64,000 nucleotides of DNA, taken from Nomia melanderi (taxonomy: Eukaryota > Arthropoda > Insecta > Hymenoptera > Halictidae). The stretch is taken from contig NC_135003.1 in assembly GCF_051020985.1 (NCBI RefSeq), positions 1,326,001 to 1,390,000 of the forward strand, written 5' to 3'. How positions within the stretch are numbered: position 1 is the first letter of the stretch; the number at the start of each line of letters is the position of its first letter. Under the pieces are notes generated by a model, which worked only from the letters and a program-made list of their open reading frames with translations, was not told the DNA's origin and made no database searches. The position numbers were made by a program, and so were the translations under genes. Below are positions 12,027 through 23,841 of the stretch, in pieces.

Positions 12027-12756
12027 GTATATCATTCCCGACTACGTACGTGGAATTGCCAGTTACGCTGATATGAATATTTTTGCATCCCCTTATTAAA
12101 CACGATTATATTAGAGTGATATGTATCTATTCCTGGAGATTTTAGTTATGAATGTGGTAACAAGCGCATGTTTCCGAATAAGTTTGGAGTGTTCGTGCTA
12201 GGCAGGGCATCCGGACTTCGTATGAGCAATTGCTTCGATGGATATCGCCACCTTGAAACATTTTAAAGCGAAAATGAAAACGAAGAATTAATGTAAAAGT
12301 TTTGTCTAATAATTGGTGCTTTGTTGTTATTGAATGTTAAAATGTTTTCAAAATGCTATATACGTATGATTTTGTTTTATTAAACTCATCCGATGAAAAT
12401 CAATTTTTTTGGAACGTTTTTAAGAAATACAAGTTCTTGAAAATTTCAACGATGTCGGATGGTTATGATCCCTACAAAGAAATATTTTTTTTAATTGAAT
12501 CGATTTATAATTTTTCGAGATATTCATTCCAGCAGTTTAAAAAGCAACGTTCGAAAACGTCTTTTTCACTATTCCTGGAATATATGGTATTAAGGTTACC
12601 TATAAGCAATGTCGTACGGCTTGATGTTTGTCGTGGAATCAATGTTGCAAATTTCATGTGAATCAAGGTGATGATCGATTAGTGCTACAGCGACTTCAAA
12701 CATTGTCCTTGTAAGCTGCTTAAGTTCACTGGTATATTCAATATCATTTAGAAAGA

Positions 12757-13505
12757 ATGAGTTCAGATAAAGTGATGAAGGAGGATATTTGGCATTGTAT
12801 GCTTTATAAATTTTGTAAAGGAAACAATGCTACTGTTACAACAATTAATATTAATAGTATTTATCCCGAAGTTCTAAGTGATCGGAAATATCAACGATTG
12901 CTCACAAAATTTTGGAACGGGGACTTCCGTTTGTAGGAAGATGAGAGATCAAGAAGTTTGTCTCTTCTTAAAGGCGACGAATTGACGACTATAGTTGAAA
13001 AAGATCCGAGCTTGACAATTGACGAGATTGCAGAAATGCTTGGTGTATTGTGGTCTACAGTTCAAAAACACTTTCACAAACTTGGAAAGGTGTGGTGATG
13101 CGGAAAATGGGTCCCGCATGTCTTTAGTACAAATAATCAAGCAACGAGAGTTCCTGTATGCAATTCGTTACTCGTTAGACACAAAGCAGAGCTCTTTTTG
13201 GATTGTTTAGTTATGAGATACGAAAATTGGGTTATGTATGGTAGTACACAGCGGAAATCATAATGACTACCTCCATGTAATACACCGATGGCAACTGCAA
13301 AACGAATATTCATGCGAATAAAGTAATTTGTTTTGAACCTTCAAAGCCTAGAAAAGTAAAAATGTTCCAATTACGAAGATATTAAAAACGAAATACAAAA
13401 ATATTTTAAAGAAAAATCAAGGGATTTTTATAAAAGGGTCATACAAATGTTTATTTCAGATGGTAAAATTTCGTAGAGAGTTACGGCGACCATCTCATTG
13501 ACTGA
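12757..13505 (+). pseudogene. Decayed mariner-family transposase with internal deletion
   Basis: In shifting frames the sequence reads as a mariner (Tc1/mariner superfamily) transposase, an enzyme that cuts and pastes DNA at TA sites. From ATG at 12757 it gives an N-terminal helix-turn-helix region (words LYKFCKGNNAT and KFWNGDF), then a stop. It continues as the second DNA-binding helix-turn-helix (TIDEIAEMLGVLWSTVQKH followed by HKLGKVW), where family members have the same LGVSxSTVxxHLHKLGK pattern. The start of the catalytic domain follows (LVMRYENWV, where the family's TGDEKW has its catalytic Asp replaced by Tyr) and a NIHANKV word. Most of the catalytic domain is then missing, and the text resumes at the family's C-terminus (EIQKYFKEKSRDFYKR, then FVESYGDHLID and a TGA at 13503-13505). 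Intact mariner transposases are about 345 residues. Stops, frameshifts and the deletion make this copy dead. I did not find its terminal inverted repeats. Confidence 0.9.
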
Positions 13506-14690
13506 GTGCTTCATGTAAGATCAACAAAATTTAAATAAACTTTAGTTCCAAGAAACAACATTACTTACGGATCCCTCTAATAGAATCTATGGTTTATCTT
13601 AACCTCTTTCAAGGGAGGGACGCCATATTTAATTCACAGATCTAACGGTATTGTGTCTAAAAACGAAGTTAAACGCCGTGGGTTCATTTCTACAGTTATG
13701 AAAGACTTAATGAGAATTTAATTACACACATCGTTTATACTCTGTCATTGCTTCTTTTTTGCTTACTTTAGTTGATCACTCGAGTTTCGAACTAGTTTAA
13801 CTAGGATTCATTTCTGATTGGGGTGATTGATGGAATAGGAACCGATTGTTTTATTTTCTCCTTTCAATTAAAAGAAAAAAAGAAATGAATAGTATATAAA
13901 ACAAGTGATTACTTTTGTCGACTAAACGTCTCGAACCATTTAATGTCTCAAGGACAATGATTTCGCATATTTTCTTGCCTGATCATTGGACTGCTTCAAC
14001 ATCGTGTGCCAAAACTTGGTAACTGTGTATCATTCAGTGCCAATTTCATGCGAGGCACTTTTATTGTTTAGGTCAGTTCCTGATTTCGTTTCCGTTATAT
14101 ATATATACTTTGTAACACTTTGCATACAAATATTATGTAATTACGATTGCTTCATATTTTGTACGTATATTGTATTAAGCGTTGATTTAATGTTTATATA
14201 AAGTAGTTTTTAAATAAAATAGTGTTTCTGAAAAATATAGTTTTTAATGTATTTTTTATCTAAATAAACAAAATTCTCTATATTTCTTAGTAAGCATTTT
14301 TTAAACCTCCTTTTAAAGACGCGACTACTTACATACATATGTATAAACAATTTAATTTTAGGAATCAAATAGTACAAGAAAATGCACGAAAAGGATCGAA
14401 CTATTTAACTGAGGAAGGCTTTTTAACTAAAACGTAAGAATGGAAGTATTAAGTATTCGAATGCCACGATAAAGAAGCTTGTTCCTTTACCCAAGTGATC
14501 AGAGTCCGTGAAATAAAAGTTTAGATAATTGTCAATATAATGCTATTTGAGCATCAATTGAAAATTGTAGCCTCACAATGTGATATGATTAATGAAAAAA
14601 TGGCTGTAATTAGCCGTTTTGACATGTGGAGGCCTGAAACAGTTACAGTAATGCATGTTCTCATGAAAATATGATACGATAGGAAAAAAG
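13506..14690. other. AT-rich non-coding stretch after the mariner remnant
   Basis: Nothing here can be called a gene. A TTAACCTCTTTCAAGGG word near 13599 looks like a TTAA-element end without a partner. The frame at 13986-14201 encodes mostly hydrophobic residues but lacks family features and lies in AT-rich sequence. Confidence 0.5.
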
Positions 14691-15070
14691 ACGAAAAGAC
14701 TCGCGAGAGACGGCGGTCGCGAGTCACCGATGGTGCCGTTCACATTTCATTAAGTCCGACGCTCGAGGAAACGAGCCGTGTGTATACTAGCTCGAACGCT
14801 TCCCTCGGCGAAGGGAGAGAGAGCAAAAGCGAGAGCTCGCGGCGATAGGAGAACGGCCAGGAGAGGACAAGAGAATCGAGCGGCGCGCGAGGGAAAGGTA
14901 AAGATACCGGGAACAGAAGCTTCTCACGGAACAAGTTGGAACGGAACACGCCGCGATTCTACCGATCCGTTCCTATCCCTTTGTCTTATGGATTTTTCGA
15001 AAGTTCGCTCGGCCTCTCCTGAATTTCAAACGTGAGAAGGGGTCGAGAAGACCATGGTCGCAAGTCCAAC
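14690..15070. other. GC-rich island with a GACTCGCGA hairpin
   Basis: The island opens with an inverted repeat GACTCGCGA (14698-14706) and TCGCGAGTC (14717-14725), a 9-bp stem with a 10-base loop. Purine-rich, CpG-rich sequence follows. Frames of 69-85 codons on both strands overlap each other and are Arg/Ser/Gly-rich from composition alone. It could be a promoter or 5' UTR exon; no core promoter element is certain. Confidence 0.45.
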
Positions 15071-15125
15071 AGGATTATGAAGTGTCTCCGAATGATTGCC
15101 ACAGGAAACTGTTTTTAGATGTTAA

Positions 15126-15349
15126 CCTGTTAACTGTGGAATTTCATTTCAGATATCTCTGATAATGCTCGCAACGAAATGAAATAATGAAGCGTATACT
15201 CGTCTAACGCTGGCCAAATGCACCTAGAGTATATATGTTAGAAGAAGAATTACATGTTTATCTGAAAAAATAAAGAATTTATCGTTGAAAGAATTAGTAT
15301 CATTTTGATTTTAAGATGACGTGTATACTCGTCGAACGCAGTTAATTGA
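15126..15349 (+). mobile_element. TTAA-flanked MITE, group A, copy 2
   Basis: The element is 224 bp between TTAA at 15122-15125 and TTAA at 15350-15353. The left end is CCTGTTAACTGTGG and the right end CGCAGTTAATTGA. The interior matches 914-1108 and adds a gccaaatgcacctagagtat segment that is also present, altered, in the fragment at 17425-17580. It is non-coding and of piggyBac type. Confidence 0.82.
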
Positions 15350-15353
15350 TTAA

Positions 15354-16380
15354 TATTAGGGGTACTAGAAAGTCTTATAGTATTTTAAACTCTTTGATAT
15401 CAGTACTTCGAATCTAATTGTAATACAACTAGTTTTTGTAACGCGGGAATAGAACAAGTGGTTCAGAGATGAGAAAATGTCGTTGATTGAATGTAGGTAA
15501 TCACTTACTTTTTTCTGTTATTTTCATGCGAAATTTTATGATGAAAACGAGAAGGCGTTCCGTTACTCCTAGTATATATTATCGTTCATAAATTTCAAGC
15601 GCTTTTTAACTACTGAAAGGAAATTTATTTTATTTTTGTTTTTGTAAGTGTCCATAGACGCGACAACTGTCTATTTAGAAGTTTTGTTGCTATGTAAGTT
15701 CTTACCTTGTTACTATCTGCAGCGAGCAGATTGTTGCAACGCTGAATAATCACTGAAGGAATTATTTGTGTACGCATTAAAAAGTAATAAATGGTGTTCG
15801 TATGTTTGTTCAAAGGAATAAAATGCATAGAAGAGTTGACAAGGTTTACAAGGAATTTTAACAAAATAATATATCAATAATATATATTAAATAAAATAGA
15901 TTATTATATTGAGAATGCGAGAGTCAGCATGGGTGAGAGAGAAATAATTGAAGTTTGATATATAACATTAATACCTTGATCTTATTTTGTTTTCAAGAAT
16001 TCACGTTTAAAAATTATTTCATTTTCTTTTGCTTCTGTGTTCTCACGCAAACTTATATAATATTTAGATTATATTCTCTCCTAATTGGTATTAATTTTCT
16101 ACACAATAAAATTGAAACTATTTTAATAATATTGATGAGAGTGTAATATTACATTTAACAATATATATATATGCTGTAAAACTTTCTACTTTTATATTAA
16201 CTATAATAGAATAGAATTTAAGGTAACAACTGATTTTTATTCAGTGAATCTATTCACGAAATAAATTAAATGTTTTTGAATTCCAATTTCTTTGAACTCG
16301 TATATAAAATTGTTAATTTCGCCTATACTTTTATACTTTAATTAGCACATATTACTACCATGTTAAGAAGAACATTTGGT
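15354..16380. other. Very AT-rich non-coding stretch with an AT microsatellite
   Basis: There is no gene. A short (AT)n run lies near 16161-16174. Open frames such as 15625-15864 minus have no motif and are expected by chance here. Confidence 0.5.
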
Positions 16381-16384
16381 ACGT

Positions 16385-16770
16385 ACTAAAGGTCCGATTT
16401 AGATCAGGGAGCGGATCATTTCCGCATCGGCTGGTTGAAATATATAAGAAAAAAAATTTCGCTTTCCGCTTTCGATACTTTTATTCGAAGCGACTATTTT
16501 AAGATGTCCTACTAGTGAACTGGAACAACCGCTTGCACCTAATAGAATACTGATGACGGTACATTGCGGTTCTTAGACCGATTTAACGAACCTGGGACAC
16601 CGGACGAACGAAAACCGGTAAAAAGTTAGCACTAGGAAAATGTTTAGGAGCTTCACGGTAGCGTATTCCCGCGGAACACGCTTAATCATGATCGATTTCT
16701 AGTCATGATCCACAAGCCACGTCATCGTATAAGTTTCACGCGTTAAGGAGCTATGCAACGATATAAATAC
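16385..16770. other. Moderately GC-rich island of unknown role
   Basis: CpG content is above the flanks. The word TCATGATC occurs twice in quick succession near 16686-16710. No open frame is convincing. It may be a conserved regulatory block. Confidence 0.3.
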
Positions 16771-17424
16771 AACGAATTGTCATCATTCTTCATTAAGTTT
16801 CAAGCATGACAGACTAAATCTAACCTATCCATGAGTTTCTTGTTTAGAAGTTTATAAAGAAAACCTTCGGTACTTGATGTACTCGGGAAATTGTTTTCCT
16901 TGAACTGGAGTTTAAGATATTCCAATGAAAATCAACTTTTACAAAATTTCATACGCGTGTAAGGTAAAGATGCATTTATTGAAAGAGATCGAAAAAAATA
17001 TCCGATGCAAATATTGTTTATCATCGATTATTTCGTATTACGAACAGGGCGAGTGTTAATCATGAAACTTCAATTTTGCCTTATGTAACTTGTCCTGCTC
17101 GTACGGTAAAGATACACATACCACCAGAAGTTTTGAGAATATCAAAAGTTGAGAATTATTTATGTGACAAGAGAGAAATTCTAATTGGAATATTCAAATT
17201 ATCGAATATAACATTTCAAATATATATACAGGTAGGTATTAATTTGAAATGTGATATTTAAAAATGTGGAGATTATAATTATTAATTTATATTTACTTTG
17301 AATTATCGTTTTACACTATTTCATGCCTTTTTTGCCGAAAATACCTCTGAAAACATCACTTCTTTTTCAAATAAAAGAACAAACAAAGAAATAGAATGAA
17401 ATAGAATAGATTCATCCAAAACAA

Positions 17425-17580
17425 GGCAAATGCACCTATAATATACTCCAACGAAAAACTAAAACAAAACGAACAAGAATTACATGCGTATCTGAAAGAA
17501 TAGATAATTTATCGTTGAAAAAATTAGTATCATTTTGCGTGTTAAGATCGCGCGCAAACTCGTCGAACTCAGTTAACTAG
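17425..17580 (+). mobile_element. Left-truncated group A MITE
   Basis: The right end is intact (cgaactcagttaactag followed by TTAA at 17581-17584). The interior blocks ggcaaatgcacctataatat and atttatcgttgaaaaaatta match 15126-15349. The left TIR is missing. Together with the two full copies this defines the family. Confidence 0.75.
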
Positions 17581-17584
17581 TTAA

Positions 17585-19430
17585 AGAAATAATTCGAATA
17601 AATATTATTATAATTAGCACGTTGTGATTCTGCAAGGACTCGGCAAAAGCTGACCGATTTAACAAATCTATTTGATAAATGCGAATCGTGCGTAAAGGAT
17701 ACATGACGGGATTTTTAGCAGTGGGAAATCTAATACCGACACATATCGTCGACGGCACCGATTCGAATCAGAAACTCTGGATATCCGCCTTGGCGTGTTT
17801 CCAATTCCTCTGCTGCCATCAATTTGTCGTGAACGTGCGTTAGCGACTCCTTTAGGAACATCGCCTTCTTTATTATTTTCCAGTTCACAGGTACCGTTTA
17901 TTTCTTTTCCGCGCGAATCTGGCTATCCCGCGATAACGCGAATGTAATATTTTCGTTGTTCCCGTGAATTAGCTTAACGCACAATTATATTATGCATGTT
18001 GTTTTTTAAATATATAATACGATGCAATGTAAATAGCGATGACATAAGTCCAAAGGAATTCTCGGGAACTCGTTGAATCAGTCGTGTAGTATATTAATTT
18101 GCGAGAGCAGTGACAAGCGGTGCAATTGAGATTTTCCTTCCTGGCGGGTTCTAACAAGGCTATAATAGCTTCGTACTCGTGATTATAGATAATTGCCTAC
18201 GAATGTTTATATTATATCCATATTGCCATTTATAACGTCTTATATTATTTTGGTAACTATAAGCTTTATTAGGATATACATTTTCTTAAGTTTTGAAATA
18301 CAACCTGCTTTAAATAGGAAGATCACTAGGTAATTAACAAGGTAAAAAGTGGAAAAAGACACGCGTTTCATCGTTTATGGATACTTGCACACTGGTTCTG
18401 GCCATGTTTGGCGCCAACTTTAACTACCTTGAAGATTTAGTATGGCAAAAGTTATAAGTCTAAAATACGGTGCGGTAGAAATAATTGAAATCTACAGAAT
18501 GAAAGACTGTAATGTTTCATTGTGTGGAAAAAGATATTTTCTTATGTAATTATATATTAATACATTTCTCACAGGAATGCATTATTTTATAATTCATTTC
18601 GGTTGCAAGCAAATGCGTTCATGTCGTCCTCGTGTCACTTTTAAATCATACCTTTTAGGTTTTTTTGTATTGCCTTTCTCTTTTCCTTTCGTATGTTTTG
18701 TATCGCTTTTTTGCTATTCTTGTATTCTTTTAAATTTTCGTTGCTGTTAATTTGCCTTGTCCTTTTTATTGCAATTTTTGTCCAAAAATGTATAATATTA
18801 AAACAAGGTTCTCTTTCATTTTGTTTGTTTTCTAGATCGATGTTTAAAGTTGTTCACTCCTATAAACTCCGTCTGATCGTAAATTATGTTATTTTCTCGT
18901 TTAAATTTTTAAATTCGTTCAAATGAGGTGACCAGATTACAAACACAACTGCCATCCGTGAAACGCAATTAATACCGCAACGTCTTTTCTTGTATCGGTA
19001 TGTGTTTAATATCACAAGATTATTAGCGGTAACGGTTGATGATTGATTATTAACTGAAATCAGATATTGTTGCGATGCGATTCAGTATGTTTACACAATT
19101 ACAAAGTTCGATATAATTCTTAATGATCGTTAATGTTATCTTTCGAAAAGTAACGTAAACAATGCTTGCTCAATGACTTGAAATTTTAGATTTTTTTAGA
19201 ACATTGTAGTAAAACGTGTTCTATTTTAATGTGTACGTAAATTACAGTGGTCGCATGCAGTTTAGTTCATTAACTAAATGAGAGTATATACCTAACTCTA
19301 TAATGAATTATCTAAAATTAATATTGATTTCGATGAATATTTCGACGAATATTAAAACTGTGAAAACCATACCTGTTTATATCCGTGTTTTGAGACATTT
19401 TCTATTGGAAAAGCAGTATATTACCGTCAT
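17585..19430. other. AT-rich non-coding stretch with a small CpG-richer block
   Basis: The part at about 17690-17960 has more CpG than its flanks but no supported frame. The rest, including the Phe/Leu-rich frame at 18693-18926, has no recognisable feature. Confidence 0.45.
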
Positions 19431-19435
19431 TTTAA

Positions 19436-19600
19436 CCTCTCGCGCTGGAAATGAATTTAGAGATTTGTTTATTAAAATTTTGTTTATTAGTAATGTTGTA
19501 TAGAGTGGTACAGTTCAAAATAATTTAGTATGTGTAATGCAACAAGAATATCGATGCATATGAGAGGTCATTGGTAATTTTGAAATAAAAATATTAGAAT
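19436..19600. mobile_element. Rearranged group B MITE fragment
   Basis: TTAA at 19432-19435 is followed by CCTCTCGCGCTGGAAATG, the group B left end. The segment from about 19525 to 19590 matches the inverse of the group B left interior (8860-8910), including the inverse of gttgcattacacat. Left-end sequence therefore appears in both orientations, and the expected right end is absent. It is a rearranged or foldback-like derivative. Confidence 0.6.
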
Positions 19601-19604
19601 AATG

Positions 19605-19990
19605 CCATTACTGGAGGCGCATTGAATGGCGGTCCTCTGTTGTCATCTAAGTCAACAGAATGTTGTAGAAAAATCAGATCTGAAGGGGTGAGCAACAGCG
19701 CTATTCGTAATATGAACTTGTGTCCTTGAAGGCAAGCAACCAGTTTCTGTTATTCGATTTTCGAGCGGTCTCGAGCTTCGAAGCGCAAGGGGATTGCGTT
19801 TATGGGGTGATAACGGGAAGGCTGTGCTGATCAAGGCGTATATCCTCAGTACAGAAATGTGACTGCCGTATTCAATGTTTCGACACGTGTTTCCCGAAGA
19901 ATGGCCACTTTCTTCATCTCGTTATCGATATCGCTCGCTAGACAGCGAATATACAATCTTGCTCGAAAGTCTCAGGACAGTTGTTGCATT
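19605..19990. other. Moderately GC-rich island of unknown role
   Basis: A CpG-rich block with a 60-codon minus frame (19652-19834) that resembles no family. No splice or promoter signals are strong enough to call. Confidence 0.3.
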
Positions 19991-20672
19991 TGCAACGAAG
20001 TTTGATAGATAAGAAGATACGTTTGAAGATATACATATTCGAATGGGCTAAAGTCAAGCAAAATGTTATTCGTTTACATACATACCTTTCACGTCTACCT
20101 TTTTATGGTTGAAATATATTTGTTTAATAATTTCGTGTAAACCATTAAATGAATCAATCATTTAGAGTAGTTCAATTGTAAGTCGTTAATTTCGGAACTT
20201 GTGTTATGTATTAATGCCATATTTTGAATTGAGTTGCTATAATAATGATGTTCAAGATATTTTCTAAAGTAAATAGGTGGTAATGCATTATGCATAAAAA
20301 CCTAAGATTTGCACTATTAAACTCGCAGAAAGTTACGCGGACGGCGATTGGTAGGTTTTTTTCATACCCAAAGCTGCTTATTTCCGGTTAATCTCTGCAT
20401 AATTAACAGGAGTATACTCCTAGGAGTGTCTTTTACATACAAATTGTAGCAAATGTAAACTACTAAAGGAATTTCACATTTCAATGTGCAAATACGAAGC
20501 AAAGTTTCCCAGCCTAAACCTTGACATTTCTTACAACATTTCTTAAACCTACATTTCATAAATCTACAAACTCTAATTATTTTCACCGCCGCAAATCGTA
20601 TACTACAAGAGCTGAATACTAACTGAAGACAACATAAATTCCATGATACCCAAGTGCAGAATAAAATATTAA

Positions 20673-20913
20673 CACATTGTACTCCGTTACCGCGTAATTG
20701 CAGGATTTTTAGTCTATCGTTTAATTGCTAGTCCTACGTTAACGTAACATTGTAGATATGTATAACACAAATTTAAAGTAAAATTACAAACTCGAATTCC
20801 TTATTCTTTCTCGTAAGTTGCAAATTTTGGTTTGATTGATGTTTAAAAATAGATCATTATCATCACCGATGCTCGCGTTTCCAGTAGCTGAAATTTAGCT
20901 GGCGTGCACTGTG
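20673..20913 (+). mobile_element. TTAA-flanked MITE, group D, copy 1
   Basis: The element is 241 bp between TTAA at 20669-20672 and TTAA at 20914-20917. The left end CACATTGTACTCCG pairs with the inverse of the right end, CACAGTGCACGCC. The ends are shared with 23440-23681 (catactggtaac versus actccgttacc on the left; ctgaaaattagccgg versus ctgaaatttagctgg on the right). It is non-coding and piggyBac-like in target and structure. Confidence 0.8.
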
Positions 20914-20917
20914 TTAA

Positions 20918-22470
20918 ATTGGGTTCAAGACAAACAGTATACTTACGCGTTATTCTTTGTTCGAAATTGTCGAATAGAGACGTGAGAAGTAACATTTTCA
21001 TTTCTGGGTCTAAAAAGATCTGCTCAGATGTATGAGTGTTAATCTTTAATAGTAATATTAAACGTAAAATTGAAAAGAAAAAGATTTGATACGTTTAGAT
21101 ATAAGAAATAAACGGAAAAGATGTTGTTTATGGCATTATTGATAATAACAACGACAAAAATAATGAAATCCAACCACATTAATAATAATAATAGCAATAA
21201 TAATAGAATAATTACATTTCGTTTCGGATTACATATATTCTAATTTTGTTTCGAATTACTTACATAATAAGTGTGATGATGCAGTTTTCTATAATGAAGA
21301 CTTTGTTGGTGCTTGGATTCAGTGATGTAACATAATTAGTAATTATATTAATAACTATATTTTTTTTATTTGTATAGGTTGTAATAACAATATCTATGGT
21401 CCTAAACTAATATAAGTAATATATTTATACGTTTTATATGTTCTGGTATAAGAGTTACATGAGCAATAATTTATTACACTGATGTTTGTTTAAATGTACA
21501 TTATAAAAGGAAATTCAAAAGAATCAGTGCACTTACATAATTTTATCAATTTTCTGTACTTTTTTTTTAGAAATCGATCATGTTAATAGTTGAATGGTTC
21601 GGTTATTGATCGTAACTGATTCCACTTACCTCAATTAAAATTGTAGATCAGTTACAATTAAGGATTATAGAAGATAACTTGTAATCGAATTATTACGCTT
21701 TAATTCATTAGGAATGCGTAATGAAATTACGTTTTGCTCAACTTGGGAATACGACTAGACATTTCCAGTTTTTCTGTATTGAAATGCCCTAAAGGCTATT
21801 ACGCACTATCGACCAGTCTACAGCTACCAGATTGTCGACTATCGCTAACAAGGGAACGACCTTAATTGTCCAACTTCAATTTTATCAGGTTTTTGTGAAA
21901 TAGAAGTATGCAGGCTTTTAATGAAAGGATATGTAAAATGTTAGGCGTAGATTGTCGATGTTTTTATGTACAGTTACGTACTTTTCAGATGTTTTGTGAG
22001 TGTTAATTTACCGAAATTCTGTTCCCATTTATTTGCAACTTTCGCATGAAAGTTTTTTATATTTTGTATATAATAAAACCACAAATACCAAATTGAAAAC
22101 AATAACAATAAAATAATCTTATTTGTCGTTTGAAACAATCATTTGAAGAGTATCATTGCCATGGTAATTACATACATTTCTTTTCAAATTTGATAGTGGT
22201 AGATATTGAATACTAATGTTAAAAATATTTCTACATTCCTAAGAACAAAATGGAATATTTGAAGTGCAGGTTGTTGAAGAAATTATGCAAAAAGTTAAAA
22301 AAATGTTTAAATAGCTGTTATAAAATCTGGTAAAATACAGGATTATTTAATTGTTTAAATTATACAATCAGACTGTATACTAGTAATAACAAATTTTAAA
22401 TGATTACCTACTGAATTTTAAATTTAATTAAACAAGTCTCGCATTATCAATATGCATGCATACATACATA
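20918..22470. other. AT-rich non-coding stretch with AAT-rich simple sequence
   Basis: An (AAT)n-like tract lies at about 21178-21215. No gene, RNA gene or clear transposon end is visible. The rest is low-complexity AT-rich sequence. Confidence 0.5.
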
Positions 22471-22474
22471 TTAA

Positions 22475-22715
22475 CTCCTTGCCTTACGATGTATTTCTCA
22501 ACTATGATCGATACAATTACTTTATTATTAATAATTCATTGAAAATCAGAAAAACGTAGGTATATTCTGTGGCAATGTTTGGTATAAAGTATAGTAATTG
22601 ATAACAAAAGAATAATATTTCATTTGAATTCGCAAGAATTCGGTAATATTTATGTTTGTTAAACTTAGTTTCAAATCTTCATCACGAGTCTGACACGTTA
22701 TTATGGGGCAAGGGG
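22475..22715 (+). mobile_element. TTAA-flanked MITE, group E
   Basis: The element is 241 bp between TTAA at 22471-22474 and TTAA at 22716-22719. The left end CTCCTTGCC is mirrored by GGCAAGGGG on the right. It is a single copy in this window, non-coding, and the same length as groups D and F. Confidence 0.78.
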
Positions 22716-23372
22716 TTAAAAGTAATTATTATTCTACCAACTCTAGTATATTTCTATACAATACGATATCAAACCTGCCACGAACTTGTTATAACTGATC
22801 GTGACAGCTGTAAAATATCCAATCGCATTACACCGCATAGATTTATAAATCACCAATTACGGACACCGATTTATTCAAGGATGTTAAAATATGCATGGCA
22901 CGTTTCCAAATTTACTCCTTCACGAAAAATGTTCTGCAATGCAAATCAAGCTGCTTTTCCGACAAAAAGCGTTTTAACTTGTGACGTAGTCTAATTTTTT
23001 GACGTTGAACAGATCATATGCAATAATGGTGAACATAGTATTGATTAAAATGATTGCATTATTTGTTTAACCCTTTAAAAGACCATAATGGTTCATCGTA
23101 CTAGTGTTTTACGGATCTAATACAGAGCATTAAAAAACAATATTATATATTAAACGTTTAAAGTGAACTAAGAAATTAAGTGAAAAGAATAATATCAAAA
23201 AAATCCATAAACACATGTCTTGTCTAACCATCTTTCATACATCGGTCCGTTGAACACTACCAGTTTTTTCTTTACTTTTCTTTGCGTTGCTTCGAGGGAT
23301 AATGAAAAAATATATTGCTTGGTTAAGTAAAGCGGAACGTGTGAACCCAATATCTTTTCTCATATTTGAACT

Positions 23373-23754
23373 TTAAAGTGGTTACATTAACAATAAAGTC
23401 ATTAGTGAGCAACATTTGGATATATTACTTATTACTTAAAACATTGCATACTGGTAACGAGAAATCTCATTTTTATATAAAGACACTTAGCTTTGCAACT
23501 TCGCTACTTACCATAGCATTTAAAAAAATATTAAATTTGATTCGAATTGATCATCTAATTAAAATATATTACATAACAATGTGATATCTCAGTTTTGTAT
23601 GTATAGTGATACAAGTTGATCTCACTGAAAATTACCATCCGCACAATTCAGTTTTCTGAAAATTAGCCGGTACGCAATGTGTTAATAACACTCAATACAC
23701 AATGACTTATTGTATAATAAAATACTAGTCATATAAATAATAATACAAGATTTT
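23373..23754. repeat. Older dispersed repeat interrupted by a TTAA element
   Basis: The sequence left of 23436 and right of 23685 matches 453-600 in order and orientation. The group D MITE at 23440-23681 lies at the join, and copy 1 has no such insertion there. This shows the MITE is younger than the duplication that produced the repeat. Confidence 0.7.
23440..23681 (+). mobile_element. TTAA-flanked MITE, group D, copy 2 (nested)
   Basis: The element is 242 bp between TTAA at 23436-23439 and TTAA at 23682-23685. The left end AACATTGCATACTGG and right end CCGGTACGCAATGT correspond to the group D ends. It is inserted in the older repeat whose empty counterpart is at 453-600, which independently supports the element boundaries. 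Confidence 0.82.
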
Positions 23755-23790
23755 CGGAATACACAGGTCTGAATTATATTGAAATTAGTA

Positions 23791-23840
23791 GGTTAATTTG
23801 ATAAACTTAAGCACATTCTGGATACGGATGGAATCATTTA
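23791..23840 (+). repeat. Short repeat block shared with 45419-45478
   Basis: Ggttaatttg, then aaacttaagca, then ggaatcattta occur in the same order at both places. At 23.8 kb the block ends where the more GC-rich open frame (23842-24171) begins. It may be the edge of a larger, unrecognised transposon. Confidence 0.55.
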
Positions 23841-23841
23841 G

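Noticed and set aside
12353..12661. 102-codon plus-strand frame just upstream of the mariner pseudogene
   Set aside because: It shows no transposase motif and does not continue into the mariner reading. Treated as chance.
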